Notes under the pieces: model-generated
Told to the model about the DNA's origin: nothing
Seen by the model: only the letters and a program-made list of their open reading frames with translations
Database searches by the model: none
Translations under genes and position numbers: made by a program
Shown: in pieces, positions 26,639 to 34,291 of the stretch
Layout of the letters: each line of letters opens with the position of its first letter
Numbering within the stretch: the first letter of the stretch is position 1
Origin: Candidatus Iainarchaeum sp.
GTDB taxonomy: Archaea; B1Sed10-29; WALL01
Reading direction: 5' to 3'
Assembly (NCBI GenBank): GCA_021162685.1
Contig: JAGGYF010000035.1
Location: forward strand, 1-37,363
DNA length: 37,363 bases

Positions 26639-27331
26639 TTATATAATCTCCTCTTGGTAGACAACAATACCCTTCGGTGTTATTTTGAATGGATAGATAT
26701 TGTTGCTATGGGCAACTCCCCTCATCTTCACTATCTCTAATGCTCTTCTACGTTCGTTTCTTACAGGTATGTTATACAAAACAATGACACCATCAACAAC
26801 GAACTCCTCTAGCGTGTATGTGGATGCCTCCCTCGTGAGGCTTTGACTTTCAGATGTTAGGAGGACTGTACAATCAAGGTTCTCCAAAAATCCGAGAAGG
26901 CCGATTAGCTTTCTTCTGAACTCAAATGTGTCACGTGTATTAAGTCGCAGTATAGTTAATGGGTCAATAACAACCCTCCTGACTTTATGTCTTGTAACAT
27001 ATGATTGTAACATATCTGTTAGTGTATCCCAATCAAATTTGTCCACAGTAGTTATCACAATATTTCCTTCTCTCAAATGTTTTTCTAAGTCCCAATTGAA
27101 TCCTTGACTCAGGTTCTCAACAAGTTTTTCTGATTTTTCTTCTAATGAGATAAACAATCCTTTATCACCAAACTTTTCAGCACCATTATACAAAAACTGC
27201 ATAGCGAATGTTGTCTTTCCAGAACCCGGCCCACCAGTGACCAAGACGTGCCTCTTTTTTAGGAGTCCACCACCAAGCATCTCATCCAATCCCTTAATTC
27301 CTGTTGGCACCCTTGGTATCTTCTCTTTCAT
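26639..27331 (-). CDS. KaiC-like ATPase, complete motifs, 230 aa
   Basis: A RecA-fold ATPase of the archaeal KaiC-like group: RVPTGIKGLDEMLGGGL at the N-terminus, Walker A GGPGSGKT, the catalytic EE dyad (FISLEEKSE) and Walker B RRVVIDPLTIL. Unlike the KaiC-like protein encoded at 21358-22059, all catalytic features are present. The start at 27331 has GGTGGT five bases upstream. It is followed by the V4R gene. Circadian function should not be assumed; these proteins are generally ATP-dependent regulators in Archaea. Confidence 0.92.
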   Translation of the reverse strand: MKEKIPRVPTGIKGLDEMLGGGLLKKRHVLVTGGPGSGKTTFAMQFLYNGAEKFGDKGLFISLEEKSEKLVENLSQGFNWDLEKHLREGNIVITTVDKFDWDTLTDMLQSYVTRHKVRRVVIDPLTILRLNTRDTFEFRRKLIGLLGFLENLDCTVLLTSESQSLTREASTYTLEEFVVDGVIVLYNIPVRNERRRALEIVKMRGVAHSNNIYPFKITPKGIVVYQEEII

Positions 27332-27363
27332 TATACCACCATTTTTTACTTATGAATTGCCCC

Positions 27364-27375
27364 TATTTAAATATA
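27364..27375. promoter_or_regulatory. Bidirectional TATA element between ureohydrolase and KaiC-like genes
   Basis: TATTTAAATATA contains the palindrome TATTTAAATA. Its centre is ~26 bases before the plus-strand ATG (27396), predicting a leaderless ureohydrolase mRNA, and ~38 bases before the minus-strand ATG (27331), leaving a short leader with GGTGGT. A second AT-rich stretch at 27381-27391 could also contribute. Confidence 0.55.
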
Positions 27376-27395
27376 TCATATGTATAAATATAGTT

Positions 27396-28262
27396 ATGGA
27401 AAAACTGGAGTATTATCTGGGTCCGCCGTTTAAACTTTTCGGGACTAGCGTATCCTTTGATGATGCAGATATCGTGGCTTATGGCATCCCTTTAGATTCA
27501 ACAACAACATTCAAGAAGGGATGTTCAAGAGGACCAAATGCGATTAGAGAGGCATCACTAGAAATTGAGACATTTATTTCAGATAGGAGTATAGATGTTT
27601 TGGATGTGAACTCAATCTGTGATATTGGAGATATATGGATCCCAAAAGGAGATGTTACACAGGCGTTGGACACCATTACAAAAGTGACATCTATCATCTT
27701 GAATGCAGGCAAACTTCCTATAGCGTTAGGAGGCGAACATCTAATCTCACTTGGGTGCGTTCGGGCTTTTGATGATATTTCTTTAGTTGTGTTTGATGCA
27801 CATGCTGATCTAAGAGATGAGTATATGGGCGATAAGTACTCTCATGCAACATGGTTGTACCATGCAATGTCAGTTATAAAACCAGAGAATATTCTAGTTG
27901 TGGGTGTTAGATCATTGAGTAAAGAAGAACATAAATTGGCTGAAGAAAAGGATATCACCATGTTGTTCATGCACGATATACTAAACGATATGGATGATAC
28001 ATTAGCACTTCTACGTGAAAAAACATCGGGAAAGCGCGTTTATCTAAGTTTTGATGTGGATGCATACGATACATCATATGTTCCTGCAACAGGCACACCA
28101 GAACCTGGGGGCTTGACAATCCACCAAGCAGCCGAATTCCTAAGAAACATCAACGGAGAGATTGTTGGAGTAGATATAACAGAAACAGCAAGGGATCCAG
28201 AGATGATTACACCAACAACTGCAGCGAAGACTATTGTTGAGATATTAGGTTTGTTTGCATGA
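27396..28262 (+). CDS. speB: Ureohydrolase, probable agmatinase
   Basis: Arginase/agmatinase family enzyme of 288 aa with a full binuclear Mn site: H115 (GGEH), D134, H136 and D138 (DAHAD), D220 and D222 (SFDVDAYD). Agmatinase, which cleaves agmatine to putrescine and urea, is the usual activity of archaeal members of this length; related ureohydrolase or formimidoylglutamase activity cannot be excluded. The frame is open upstream, but the ATG at 27396 matches the family N-terminus and lies ~26 bases from a TATA box, so I take a leaderless start. The 3' end overlaps the convergent PAS gene by 18 nt. Confidence 0.9.
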   Translation: MEKLEYYLGPPFKLFGTSVSFDDADIVAYGIPLDSTTTFKKGCSRGPNAIREASLEIETFISDRSIDVLDVNSICDIGDIWIPKGDVTQALDTITKVTSIILNAGKLPIALGGEHLISLGCVRAFDDISLVVFDAHADLRDEYMGDKYSHATWLYHAMSVIKPENILVVGVRSLSKEEHKLAEEKDITMLFMHDILNDMDDTLALLREKTSGKRVYLSFDVDAYDTSYVPATGTPEPGGLTIHQAAEFLRNINGEIVGVDITETARDPEMITPTTAAKTIVEILGLFA

Positions 28263-28592
28263 GATAATTTTGAGTATCCCATACGGCGTGTTATTATAAT
28301 ATTTCACAAATGCATTCGCCTTTATCCTTACCTTTTTTCTTGATTTTGTGTATCTTGTCCCTTCTACAATCTTTGGTTTTTCTGATGTGACAATGTCATA
28401 AAACAGTTTTCTTTGCGTTTCTATTTCTTCCGGTGGTGAGCCATCAAAAAAACTTCTTCCTTTCACTTCATCTAAACTATACCCAAGAATGTTTAGTATC
28501 CTATCCGAAACATACAACTCTTCTGTTGTGTACATATCAATGATAACATCCACATCCGGATTATCCCTTAAAATCTTCTTAACTGCATCCAT
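28245..28592 (-). CDS. Stand-alone PAS domain protein, 115 aa
   Basis: One PAS domain fills the protein: the helical lead-in DAVKKILRDNPDVDVIID, then LYVSDRILNILGYSLDEVKGRSFFD, then a C-terminal beta sheet with SRKKVRIKANAFVKYY. The ATG at 28592 has a GTGA motif about six bases upstream; a GTG at 28601 would add three residues and overlap the previous stop. It follows the ribbon-helix-helix-like gene closely and is probably cotranscribed, which suggests a sensor-regulator pair. It has no output domain. Confidence 0.8.
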   Translation of the reverse strand: MDAVKKILRDNPDVDVIIDMYTTEELYVSDRILNILGYSLDEVKGRSFFDGSPPEEIETQRKLFYDIVTSEKPKIVEGTRYTKSRKKVRIKANAFVKYYNNTPYGILKIISCKQT

Positions 28593-28597
28593 ACTAG

Positions 28598-29086
28598 TCA
28601 CTTATTTTGCAATCTTTTCATTATTTCATCAATCTTCCCCTCTTCCTCAACCTTTTTCATAAGCATTAGAGCAAACATATGTGATTCATCAACGCCATAC
28701 TGTTTAGCATACTGGCTCAAGACAGACATTACGTTTTCTGGAAGTCTCACTTTAACATCCTCAATCTCTTGCTCTGCGCGAATCTTTTCAACATGTGCTT
28801 TTATCTCTTCCTCTGTGAGGTCTGGCTCAGAAGCCAGAGAAGCATGCAACTCAACTAGATTTAAAGACAATTCCCTTCCCTTACGCGCGGCTTCTCTGTC
28901 CAGGATATCCTGCGCCCTTTCTATTGTTTCTTTGTCTTTGGGTGATACTGTCCTTGGGGCAACATACCTTACAAAATCAAGAATTGCTCGCCTATAAAAC
29001 TCGCTTGTGCGCGAATATCTTTTCTGTATAACCTCATCAGCCATGCGCTTTGTTTCTTTTGGTACTTTAAATATCCTTTCAATCAT
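28598..29086 (-). CDS. Ribbon-helix-helix-like DNA-binding protein, 162 aa
   Basis: The N-terminus (MIERIFKVPKETKRMADEVIQKRYSRTSEFYRRAI, in two overlapping parts) has the short beta strand plus two helices of MetJ/Arc-type repressors. A second strand-like stretch (VKVRLPENVMSVLSQYAKQYG) with a following helix lies near the C-terminus. The frame opens at a GTG at 29095, but GTGAT lies just before the ATG at 29086, which I take as start. It begins within 15 nt of the RNase P RNA 3' end on the same strand, so RNase P RNA, this gene and the PAS gene may share a transcript. The DNA-binding role is inferred from the fold pattern. Confidence 0.75.
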   Translation of the reverse strand: MIERIFKVPKETKRMADEVIQKRYSRTSEFYRRAILDFVRYVAPRTVSPKDKETIERAQDILDREAARKGRELSLNLVELHASLASEPDLTEEEIKAHVEKIRAEQEIEDVKVRLPENVMSVLSQYAKQYGVDESHMFALMLMKKVEEEGKIDEIMKRLQNK

Positions 29087-29096
29087 AAAAATCACT

Positions 29097-29354
29097 GGTA
29101 GTGGGCCATAGTCTGCCTTCTGTTTTAAGCGGCATTCGACTTAGCGTCCCTACGGACTTGCACGCTTTGAGGCCATGCGAGCACGTTCCACCTCCACACC
29201 ACCGCTCAGTTCTTCACATCATTGCTGTAGGCAGTGTAGGAGTATCGTTTCTGCTCTCGCACAGGGATTTGCACCCCGTTAAGGCCACCTTTTCAGGCGC
29301 GTGGGCAGAACTTCCTCAGGAGATTATCTCTCCCGTAGCCGCTCACCCACTACC
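29097..29354 (-). ncRNA. rnpB: RNase P RNA, archaeal
   Basis: On the minus strand the ends pair perfectly as helix P1 (GGTAGTGGG at 29346-29354 with CCCACTACC at 29097-29105). Conserved blocks are present in order: CTGAGGAAGTTC (the GAGGAAAGTC region), AGCAGAAACGATAC, and ACAGAAGGCAGACTATGG near the 3' end (the ACAGAA...GGC element that pairs back in P4). At ~258 nt it is shorter than many archaeal type A RNAs. It is the catalytic RNA for tRNA 5' maturation. A TATA box lies ~50 bases upstream. Confidence 0.9.
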
Positions 29355-29397
29355 AAGCGACTTTACAATAGCCGCTATATGTATTTCTATTGAGTGA

Positions 29398-29409
29398 GAT
29401 TTATAAATG
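29398..29409 (-). promoter_or_regulatory. TATA box of RNase P RNA
   Basis: Minus-strand CATTTATAAATC. A start ~25 bases downstream would be near 29379, giving a ~25-nt leader before helix P1, so some 5' trimming or an extended 5' end is expected. Confidence 0.55.
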
Positions 29410-29484
29410 TTTTGCAATATCGTTAGTTTTTCTTGTTTAATAGTTCTCTTAAAGAAAGATTATCAACTTTCTTAAGAAGTCTTC

Positions 29485-29757
29485 TCACATCTTCGTGGTC
29501 CTCCCTTTTTTATCGATCTTTTTCCTTACTAGTTCAATAAAATCTCGTGTATGGAGTTTTCCTTCATGCACAATCATTCTATGCCTATCTAAAAGAGTCT
29601 TGGACCATAGCGGATTATTTTCTATCTTTCTCGCAATTTCAATAAGCTCAGGCCTATTCCCTATCCTGCGTTCGGGCCCAACTCCTCTCATGAGCTCTCC
29701 TGCTTTTTTTACCTTGCATAAAACGCATTCTTGTGCGTTCAGCAGCTCTTTTGGCAT
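29485..29757 (-). CDS. Unrecognised 90-aa protein, C-terminus probably frameshifted
   Basis: It has a clear ribosome-binding site (GGTGAT six bases before the ATG at 29757) and TATA box (29791-29798), so it is a real gene. The N-terminus contains one CxxC (ECVLCKVKKAGELM); the rest is basic and mainly helical, with no family I recognise. The frame ends soon after KKIDKKG. In the -1 frame, from the run AAAAAAGGG (about 29504-29512), coding-like sequence continues as REDHEDVRRLLKKVDNLSL to a TAA at 29423, which would give 111 aa. This may be a sequencing indel, a mutation or recoding. Confidence 0.7.
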   Translation of the reverse strand: MPKELLNAQECVLCKVKKAGELMRGVGPERRIGNRPELIEIARKIENNPLWSKTLLDRHRMIVHEGKLHTRDFIELVRKKIDKKGRTTKM

Positions 29758-29790
29758 ATAATATCACCAGTGGCTTTTAGTTTTTGCAAA

Positions 29791-29798
29791 TATATAAA
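29791..29798 (-). promoter_or_regulatory. TATA box of the 90-aa gene
   Basis: Minus-strand TTTATATA, ~37 bases before the ATG at 29757. The expected start leaves a ~12-base leader containing GGTGAT. It sits just after the rRNA operon's 3' flank. Confidence 0.55.
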
Positions 29799-29814
29799 CT
29801 CAACGCAAAAATCC

Positions 29815-29932
29815 GAAGAAATAGAAGATGTTCCCAGCCGAATTCGCTGCTGGGAACAATGTTCATAGGAAATTCCATCTATGAACAAAAAGAACGTTGC
29901 GCCCTCGGATTCCCGAAGAGTTGCATGTGAGG
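29815..29932 (-). other. 3' flank of the rRNA operon with two hairpins; no 5S rRNA
   Basis: After the 23S 3' end come a strand of the 23S processing stem (29894-29902), a hairpin GTTCATAG/CTATGAAC, a perfect 10-bp hairpin TGTTCCCAGC/GCTGGGAACA, and a short T run (GGATTTTTG) that may end transcription. No 5S-like sequence is seen here or elsewhere in the window, so 5S is probably unlinked or beyond the window. Confidence 0.6.
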
Positions 29933-30328
29933 TGTAGGTTTAGAGGTTCGCACTCGAGCTCTTAGTACTCGCGGGCTGAACACGTCGCCGAAGCTTCGTG
30001 CTTACACCCCGAGCCTATCAAGCCCGTCTTCTACGGGTGCTCTCGTCCTCGTACGTAACCTCAGTTGCCCAAGGCACGTACAAGGAATGGCTGACTCGTT
30101 TTGGGGGGGGCTTCGTGCTTAGATGCCTTCAGCTCTTATCCCCTGGAGCGTAGCTGCCCAGCCTGCCCTGTCGGACAACTGGTAGACCAGAGGCTCCGAT
30201 CCATCGTTCCTCTCGTACTAGATGGACCTTCCCTCAGTCAGCCAACACTCCTACTAGGTGCCGCCATACTGTCTCGCGACGTACTGAACCCAGCTCACGT
30301 AAGCCTGTCATCTCCAGAGGAAGTCCGC

Positions 30329-31230
30329 TTATGACAATAATTTACCCAACCTTCGCAGCTGCTTTCCTTTTGTTGGATGTCTTGAAGGAATCAGTTGAAC
30401 AAACTTTTTCAACGAATTCCTTGCACATATAGCCAGATAATAATTTATTCTTTCACCAGAGTCCTTGTTTACTTTCCCAGAGTTGATTCCCATGTTTTCA
30501 AGCATTTCTTTGATATGCTTGAGCCCTTTGGGTTGTTTTGAGAAAACCTGATCTGAGGGTCTTCCTCCCTCACCAAACAGGTCCCTTCTGCATCCCAAAA
30601 ACCTGCAATGAAATGCTTTTGTATCTCTTCAGAAGCCTTCAAAACGCATTTTGGTGTTTCCCAGCTTGCCTGCGATTTAACAGGCATTTCCAATACTTTG
30701 TGGATATATTCTCCAACTAACTCGCTGTACAGCGTGAGAGTGGTTTGCTTGATAACTGGTCTCACACCAAACTGGTTCAGATAGATTGGCACGAGCGTTT
30801 CACGGAGCCAAGGTTGTTCGCTTTGCTCCATGCCCAGTCCAATGACGTTTCCATCGACTTGGATAAGCCAGCCATCTCTCAACGCACCTGCGAGATAAGC
30901 CAAATCCTTGTTGATTTGCATTGGAAAATGCACTGTCTTGGCTTTGTTGGTAACCATTTTCAAAGAGATTCTTTCAAACTCATCTACCAAACTGAGGTAG
31001 ATTTTTACTGGCAGGTTTCTCCTTCCACTCAAGTATTGATATGAAGTCCACTTGTTTACTCCAAAGTGTTTTTGAAGGTAAGTGGCTCCGCCTCTGTCTT
31101 TGAGTGTTTTTTGAATTACTTTGAACTCTTTCGAATTCAAAACAACTCTTGTCTTGACTGCCTTTTCTCCAAGAATCTCCATCAAATCAACACCACATAT
31201 CTGTTTTGTTTGTTGTGGTGTGATTTTCAT
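30329..31230 (-). CDS. LAGLIDADG homing endonuclease, with -1 frameshift
   Basis: Encoded inside the 23S intron. From the ATG at 31230 (GGTGAT five bases upstream) it has two LAGLIDADG motifs, LAGALRDG (residues 113-120) and FIAGFWDAEG (207-216), both with the acidic catalytic residue, so the monomeric two-motif type. The frame stops at 30469 after a non-homologous tail. Family-like sequence (LKHIKEMLENMGI ... YYLAICARNSLKKFV ... SRHPTKGKQL) continues in the -1 frame to the TAA at 30329, abutting the intron's terminal stem. The switch coincides with C CCA AAG (30526-30532), a heptamer of the X XXY YYZ type. Joined length is ~300 aa, normal for the family. It would cut intronless 23S genes to spread the intron. 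Either decayed by a 1-nt deletion or read by frameshifting. Confidence 0.85.
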
Positions 31231-31263
31231 TTTAATCACCGCTCCTACTCTTGGGAAAAGCAA

Positions 31264-31314
31264 GTATATATTGATTTAGCGTTAGCGACCGCGAAGCGGG
31301 AAATCAATATATAC
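31264..31314 (-). repeat. Perfect 14-bp inverted repeat in the intron leader
   Basis: GTATATATTGATTT (31264-31277) is exactly complementary to AAATCAATATATAC (31301-31314), with a 23-nt loop containing a further CCGC/GCGG hairpin. It lies 34 nt upstream of the endonuclease ATG. Its AT-rich arm also looks like a TATA element at promoter distance, so it may serve RNA folding, endonuclease expression, or both. Confidence 0.8.
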
Positions 31315-31386
31315 CTGCTGGCTTTCTGGTGAAAGAATGCGGACCTCCTACTGGTTTGATGGGTGAACAACCCCACCCTTGGCTGC

Positions 31387-31430
31387 CTACAGCCGCACAA
31401 GCCAAGCTCTTGACGAGCGACTTGTGCGGT
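31387..31430 (-). other. 23S rRNA mini-intron, 44 nt
   Basis: It interrupts 23S at E. coli ~2534/2535. Predicted BHB: central helix GCAG/CTGT (one G-U), bulges CAA and AGG, internal 9-bp stem CCGCACAAG/CTTGTGCGG. Cutting after the second bulge base gives CTGTGCAGCA joined to GCAGCCAAGGG. This matches the archaeal consensus in length, with a compensatory CTG/CAG change in the flanking helix. It lies only 31 nt of exon from the large intron. Confidence 0.85.
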
Positions 31431-34061
31431 TGCTGCACAGCCAGGATGGCTTGAGCCGACAGCGATGTGGCAAACCGCGGGGTCGATGTGGGCTCTTGCC
31501 CGCGACAACCCTGTTACCCCCAGGGTAGCTTTTCTGTCAGAACAGGCCCCCATCAAAAGGGACACTGTTGTTCGCTAAGCCCGGCTTTCGCCCCTGCGTT
31601 CCATGCTGTGCGGAACACAGTCAGGCCAGCGTTTGCCTTTGTCTCTTGACACCGGATTTCTGACCCGGTTAAGCTGACCATTGGGCGCCTTTGATACCTT
31701 TTCAAAGGCGTACCGCCCCAGTCAAACAGCCCACCTGGAGCTGTCCTCGCCGAAGCGAGTAAACGACACAGTTGGAACAAGGCAGTGTCTCATTGGCGCC
31801 TTCACACACCCTGACGAGCGTGCTTCGACGGCTCCTGCCTACGCTTAATAGTCCCAACCATGGCATAACACCAGGCTGCTGTAAAGCTCCATGGGGTCTT
31901 CGCGCCCCAGTAGGAGTCCGTGGCATTTTCACCACGTAGTAGGTTCACCAGGTTCCTCCCTGGGACAGTGGGAGTCTCGTTACGCCCTTCATGCAAGCCG
32001 CCAATTAAGCGGCGAGGTATTACGCTACCTTAAGAGGGTCAGAGTTACCCCCGCCCTTCACCGGCGCTTGGCTCCGTTGTGCCGGAGTTTAACGTACCGG
32101 CAGTGGGCAGACGTCAGCCCCCGTAAAAATGGTTGCCCATTGTCGGGGACCTACGTTTTTGGTAAACAGTCGGACTCCCCTTGTCACTGAGACCTGCTAC
32201 TCCCGAAGGGTAGCAGGCACCCCTTCTACCAAGGATACAGGGCCAATTTGCCGATTTCCCTAGGGAGGATTCTCCTGCCACACCTTAGCCTTTTCAGCCA
32301 GGGCACCTGTGTCAGTTCTGGGTACGATTACAACAGATCCCATTTCCTACGTTCCTTTTCATGGGTCCCTGGAATCGACCGAACCCTTGCGGGCCCATCC
32401 AGGTTTGTGGCACTTCTCTCCTTTACGGATCTCCATGCCACTATCCCTGTTAGACAGAACGACGGTTCTGCTCGGCCTATCCGGAGACGTCAGAACGTAG
32501 GCTTTCGTTGCCGAAGGGTACTGTTGTAGTACCGGAATATTAACCGGTTTCCCTTTCCCAGGCTTCGGGTTGCGGGCCTGGTTAGGATCGACTAACTCTC
32601 GGCTGACGAGCGTTGCCGAGAAACCCTTGCCCTTTCGGTGGTCAGGATTCTCACCTGACTTCGCTGTTACTACTGGCAGGATCTTCATTCCAGCAAGGTT
32701 CATTGGACCTTACGGCCCAACTTTATCCCTCGCCGGACGCCTCCTTACCAGATCAGAAGCAAAATGCTTCTGCTCTCAGGTATCGGTGGCTGGCTTAGCC
32801 CCGTCCATCTTCGCGGCCAATAACCTAGACGGGTAAGCTGTTACGCACTTTTTAAAGGATTGCTGCTTCTGAGCATACCTCCCCGTTGTTTTAGGCTATT
32901 GACTCGCTTTGCCTTTAACACTTAGCCAGCGCTTAGGGACCTTAACCTGAGGCTGGGTTGTTCCCCTTTCGGACGCGGAGCTTACCCCCACGCCCCGACT
33001 CCTGTCTTCTCAGACGCCAATACGTTCGGAGTTTGACAAGAAGGCTGAGAATTTCTTCCCTTGACCTTCTAATCAGTGCTCTACCGCATTGGCTGTCTCA
33101 GACAAGGTCATCCTACGAGATGTCTCAGGAGGAATCGGCTATTGCCCGGCTCGATTGGAATTTCACCCCTACACGCAGGTCATGGGAACGAATTGAGCTC
33201 AGCACCCCTTCGGTCCTCCATCAGCCAGATGGCTGACTTCAACCTGCCCACGTGTAGATCGCCCGGGCTTCCGATCTTACGGCCTTGATTAAGAGCCCTT
33301 ATGGGACTCTGCCCCTCTCCGAAGATGCGGGCTTTCGGTTTCCCTACGGCTTCGCTCCTAAGAGCTTAGCCTCACCAAGACCGTAAACTCCCTGCCTCAT
33401 GCTTCAAGACGAACGACGCAACCCTGGTTGGCTACTCTCGTACTAATGGCTTGCGCCATGTTCCTTCGAGTAGCTTAGCCTTTCAGGCCGCGTCTCATGT
33501 AACCGTTTGGTTTCAAGCGCTTTTCATCCCCCTTCCGGGGTCCTTTTCAGCTTTCCCTCACGGTACTAGTGCGCTATCGGTTTCAGGATGTATTTAGGGT
33601 TGGGAGTTGATTCTCCCAGTTCCCGCGCGACTAACCAACGCACGGTACTCTGGATCCCAGATAACAACCAACGCATTGCTCTCCTACGGGACTATCACCC
33701 TTTATCGTGCTGCATTCCAGCAGACTTCGGATTGCATGCATTGGCCGAATCTGGTCCACGACACCACATCTCCTGTAGATTGCTCTACAGGATTCGGTTT
33801 GCCCTGTTCCGCTTTCGGTCGCCCCTACTCACGGAATCGCGGTTGCTTTCTCCTCCTTCGGGTACTAAGATGCTTCAATTCCCCGAGTACCCCATTGTTG
33901 CCAATGAATTCGGGAATCCCAGGTTCTACGGCTGTATGCGCCTCGCCTGGGCTTATCGCAGCTGACCACGCCCTTCATCGGCTCCTGAACCAAGCTATCC
34001 ACCAAACGGCGTAACGCGAAGTCTCTAAACCTACATAACCTCTGCAACCGTCCTTTCGGAC

Positions 34062-34070
34062 GCGCAACGT
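34062..34070 (-). other. Upstream arm of the 23S processing stem
   Basis: Minus-strand ACGTTGCGC pairs with GCGCAACGT at 29894-29902. Closer to the 23S ends, GTTGCA/TGCAAC and AGGT/ACCT also pair, leaving unpaired bases like a BHB. The helix brackets 23S and is the expected substrate of the splicing endonuclease during pre-rRNA processing. Confidence 0.65.
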
Positions 34071-34148
34071 CACTGCGGATGTCCTGGCTAGGGACCTCCA
34101 CTCTGTTGCAATCACATTGCGTTTTTACACGCAATGCTCATCTGCAAA

Positions 34149-34220
34149 TGGACTCGGAGGGATTTGAACCCCCGACCCCTCGCGTGCAAGGCGAGTGCTC
34201 TTCCACTGAGCTACGAGCCC
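34149..34220 (-). tRNA. tRNA-Ala (anticodon TGC)
   Basis: 72 nt in the 16S-23S spacer. The acceptor stem GGGCTCG/CGAGTCC includes the G3:U70 pair recognised by AlaRS. The anticodon stem is CTCGC/GCGAG with loop CTTGCAC (anticodon TGC), and the T loop is TTCAAAT. The discriminator A is followed by TTT, so CCA is not encoded. No intron. tRNA-Ala at this place is common in archaeal rRNA operons. Confidence 0.97.
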
Positions 34221-34278
34221 ATGGTGAGGATTTCAAGGTTACTCAGCCCAGAGTAGTGGGGGATTTCCCCCCGTATGT

Positions 34279-34291
34279 GTGGGTCAGAACG
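34279..34291 (-). other. Downstream arm of the 16S processing stem
   Basis: Minus-strand CGTTCTGACCCAC is perfectly complementary (13 bp) to GTGGGTCAGAACG at 35945-35957 upstream of 16S. Inside it, GGG/CCC with bulges ACA and GAAT, followed by TTCCCGT/ACGGGAA, gives a BHB-like site for excision of pre-16S. Confidence 0.75.

Larger units (their letters stand above)
30307..31355 (-). other. 23S rRNA intron (1,049 nt) carrying a homing endonuclease gene
   Basis: It interrupts 23S near E. coli position 2566, just after the A-loop helix 92. Predicted bulge-helix-bulge: central helix CATC/GATG, bulges AAA and ACA. Cutting after the second base of each bulge joins CATCAA to AGGCTTACGTGAG, restoring the conserved spacing between ATCAAA and ACGTGAGCTGGG. 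The intron ends also pair through CCAG/CTGG and an 11-bp stem (AGGAGGTCCGC with GCGGACTTCCT, one G-U). Boundaries are ambiguous by one A. One unpaired A makes this BHB less ideal than those of the mini-introns. Confidence 0.85.
29933..34035 (-). rRNA. 23S ribosomal RNA gene, with two introns
   Basis: The 5' and 3' ends pair as helix H1 (TGTAGGTTTAGAG at 34023-34035 with CTCTAAACCTACA at 29933-29945), which fixes the ends to within a few bases. Archaeal 23S sequence runs throughout, including CTTAAGGTAGCGTAAT, the GGGGGTAACAGGGTTG peptidyl-transferase segment, and AGTACGAGAGGAAC of the sarcin-ricin region. Total span is ~4.1 kb. Removing the predicted introns 30307-31355 (1,049 nt) and 31387-31430 (44 nt) leaves ~3.01 kb, normal for Archaea. 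Confidence 0.95.

Noticed and set aside
27237-27395. Upstream extension of the ureohydrolase frame
   Set aside because: It runs over the promoter and the divergent KaiC-like gene, has no family-like sequence, and the ATG at 27396 is correctly spaced from the TATA box.
32740-32780. Hairpin AGCAGAAGCA/TGCTTCTGAT in 23S as a possible further intron
   Set aside because: It sits in a variable region and no BHB with 3-nt bulges can be drawn that restores a consensus junction, so I treat it as a helix extension. The rest of 23S showed no further insert by eye.
33770-33800. Perfect hairpin CCTGTAGA/TCTACAGG in 23S as an intron
   Set aside because: A GCAA tetraloop on a short stem at a normally variable hairpin, with consensus flanks; ordinary rRNA structure.
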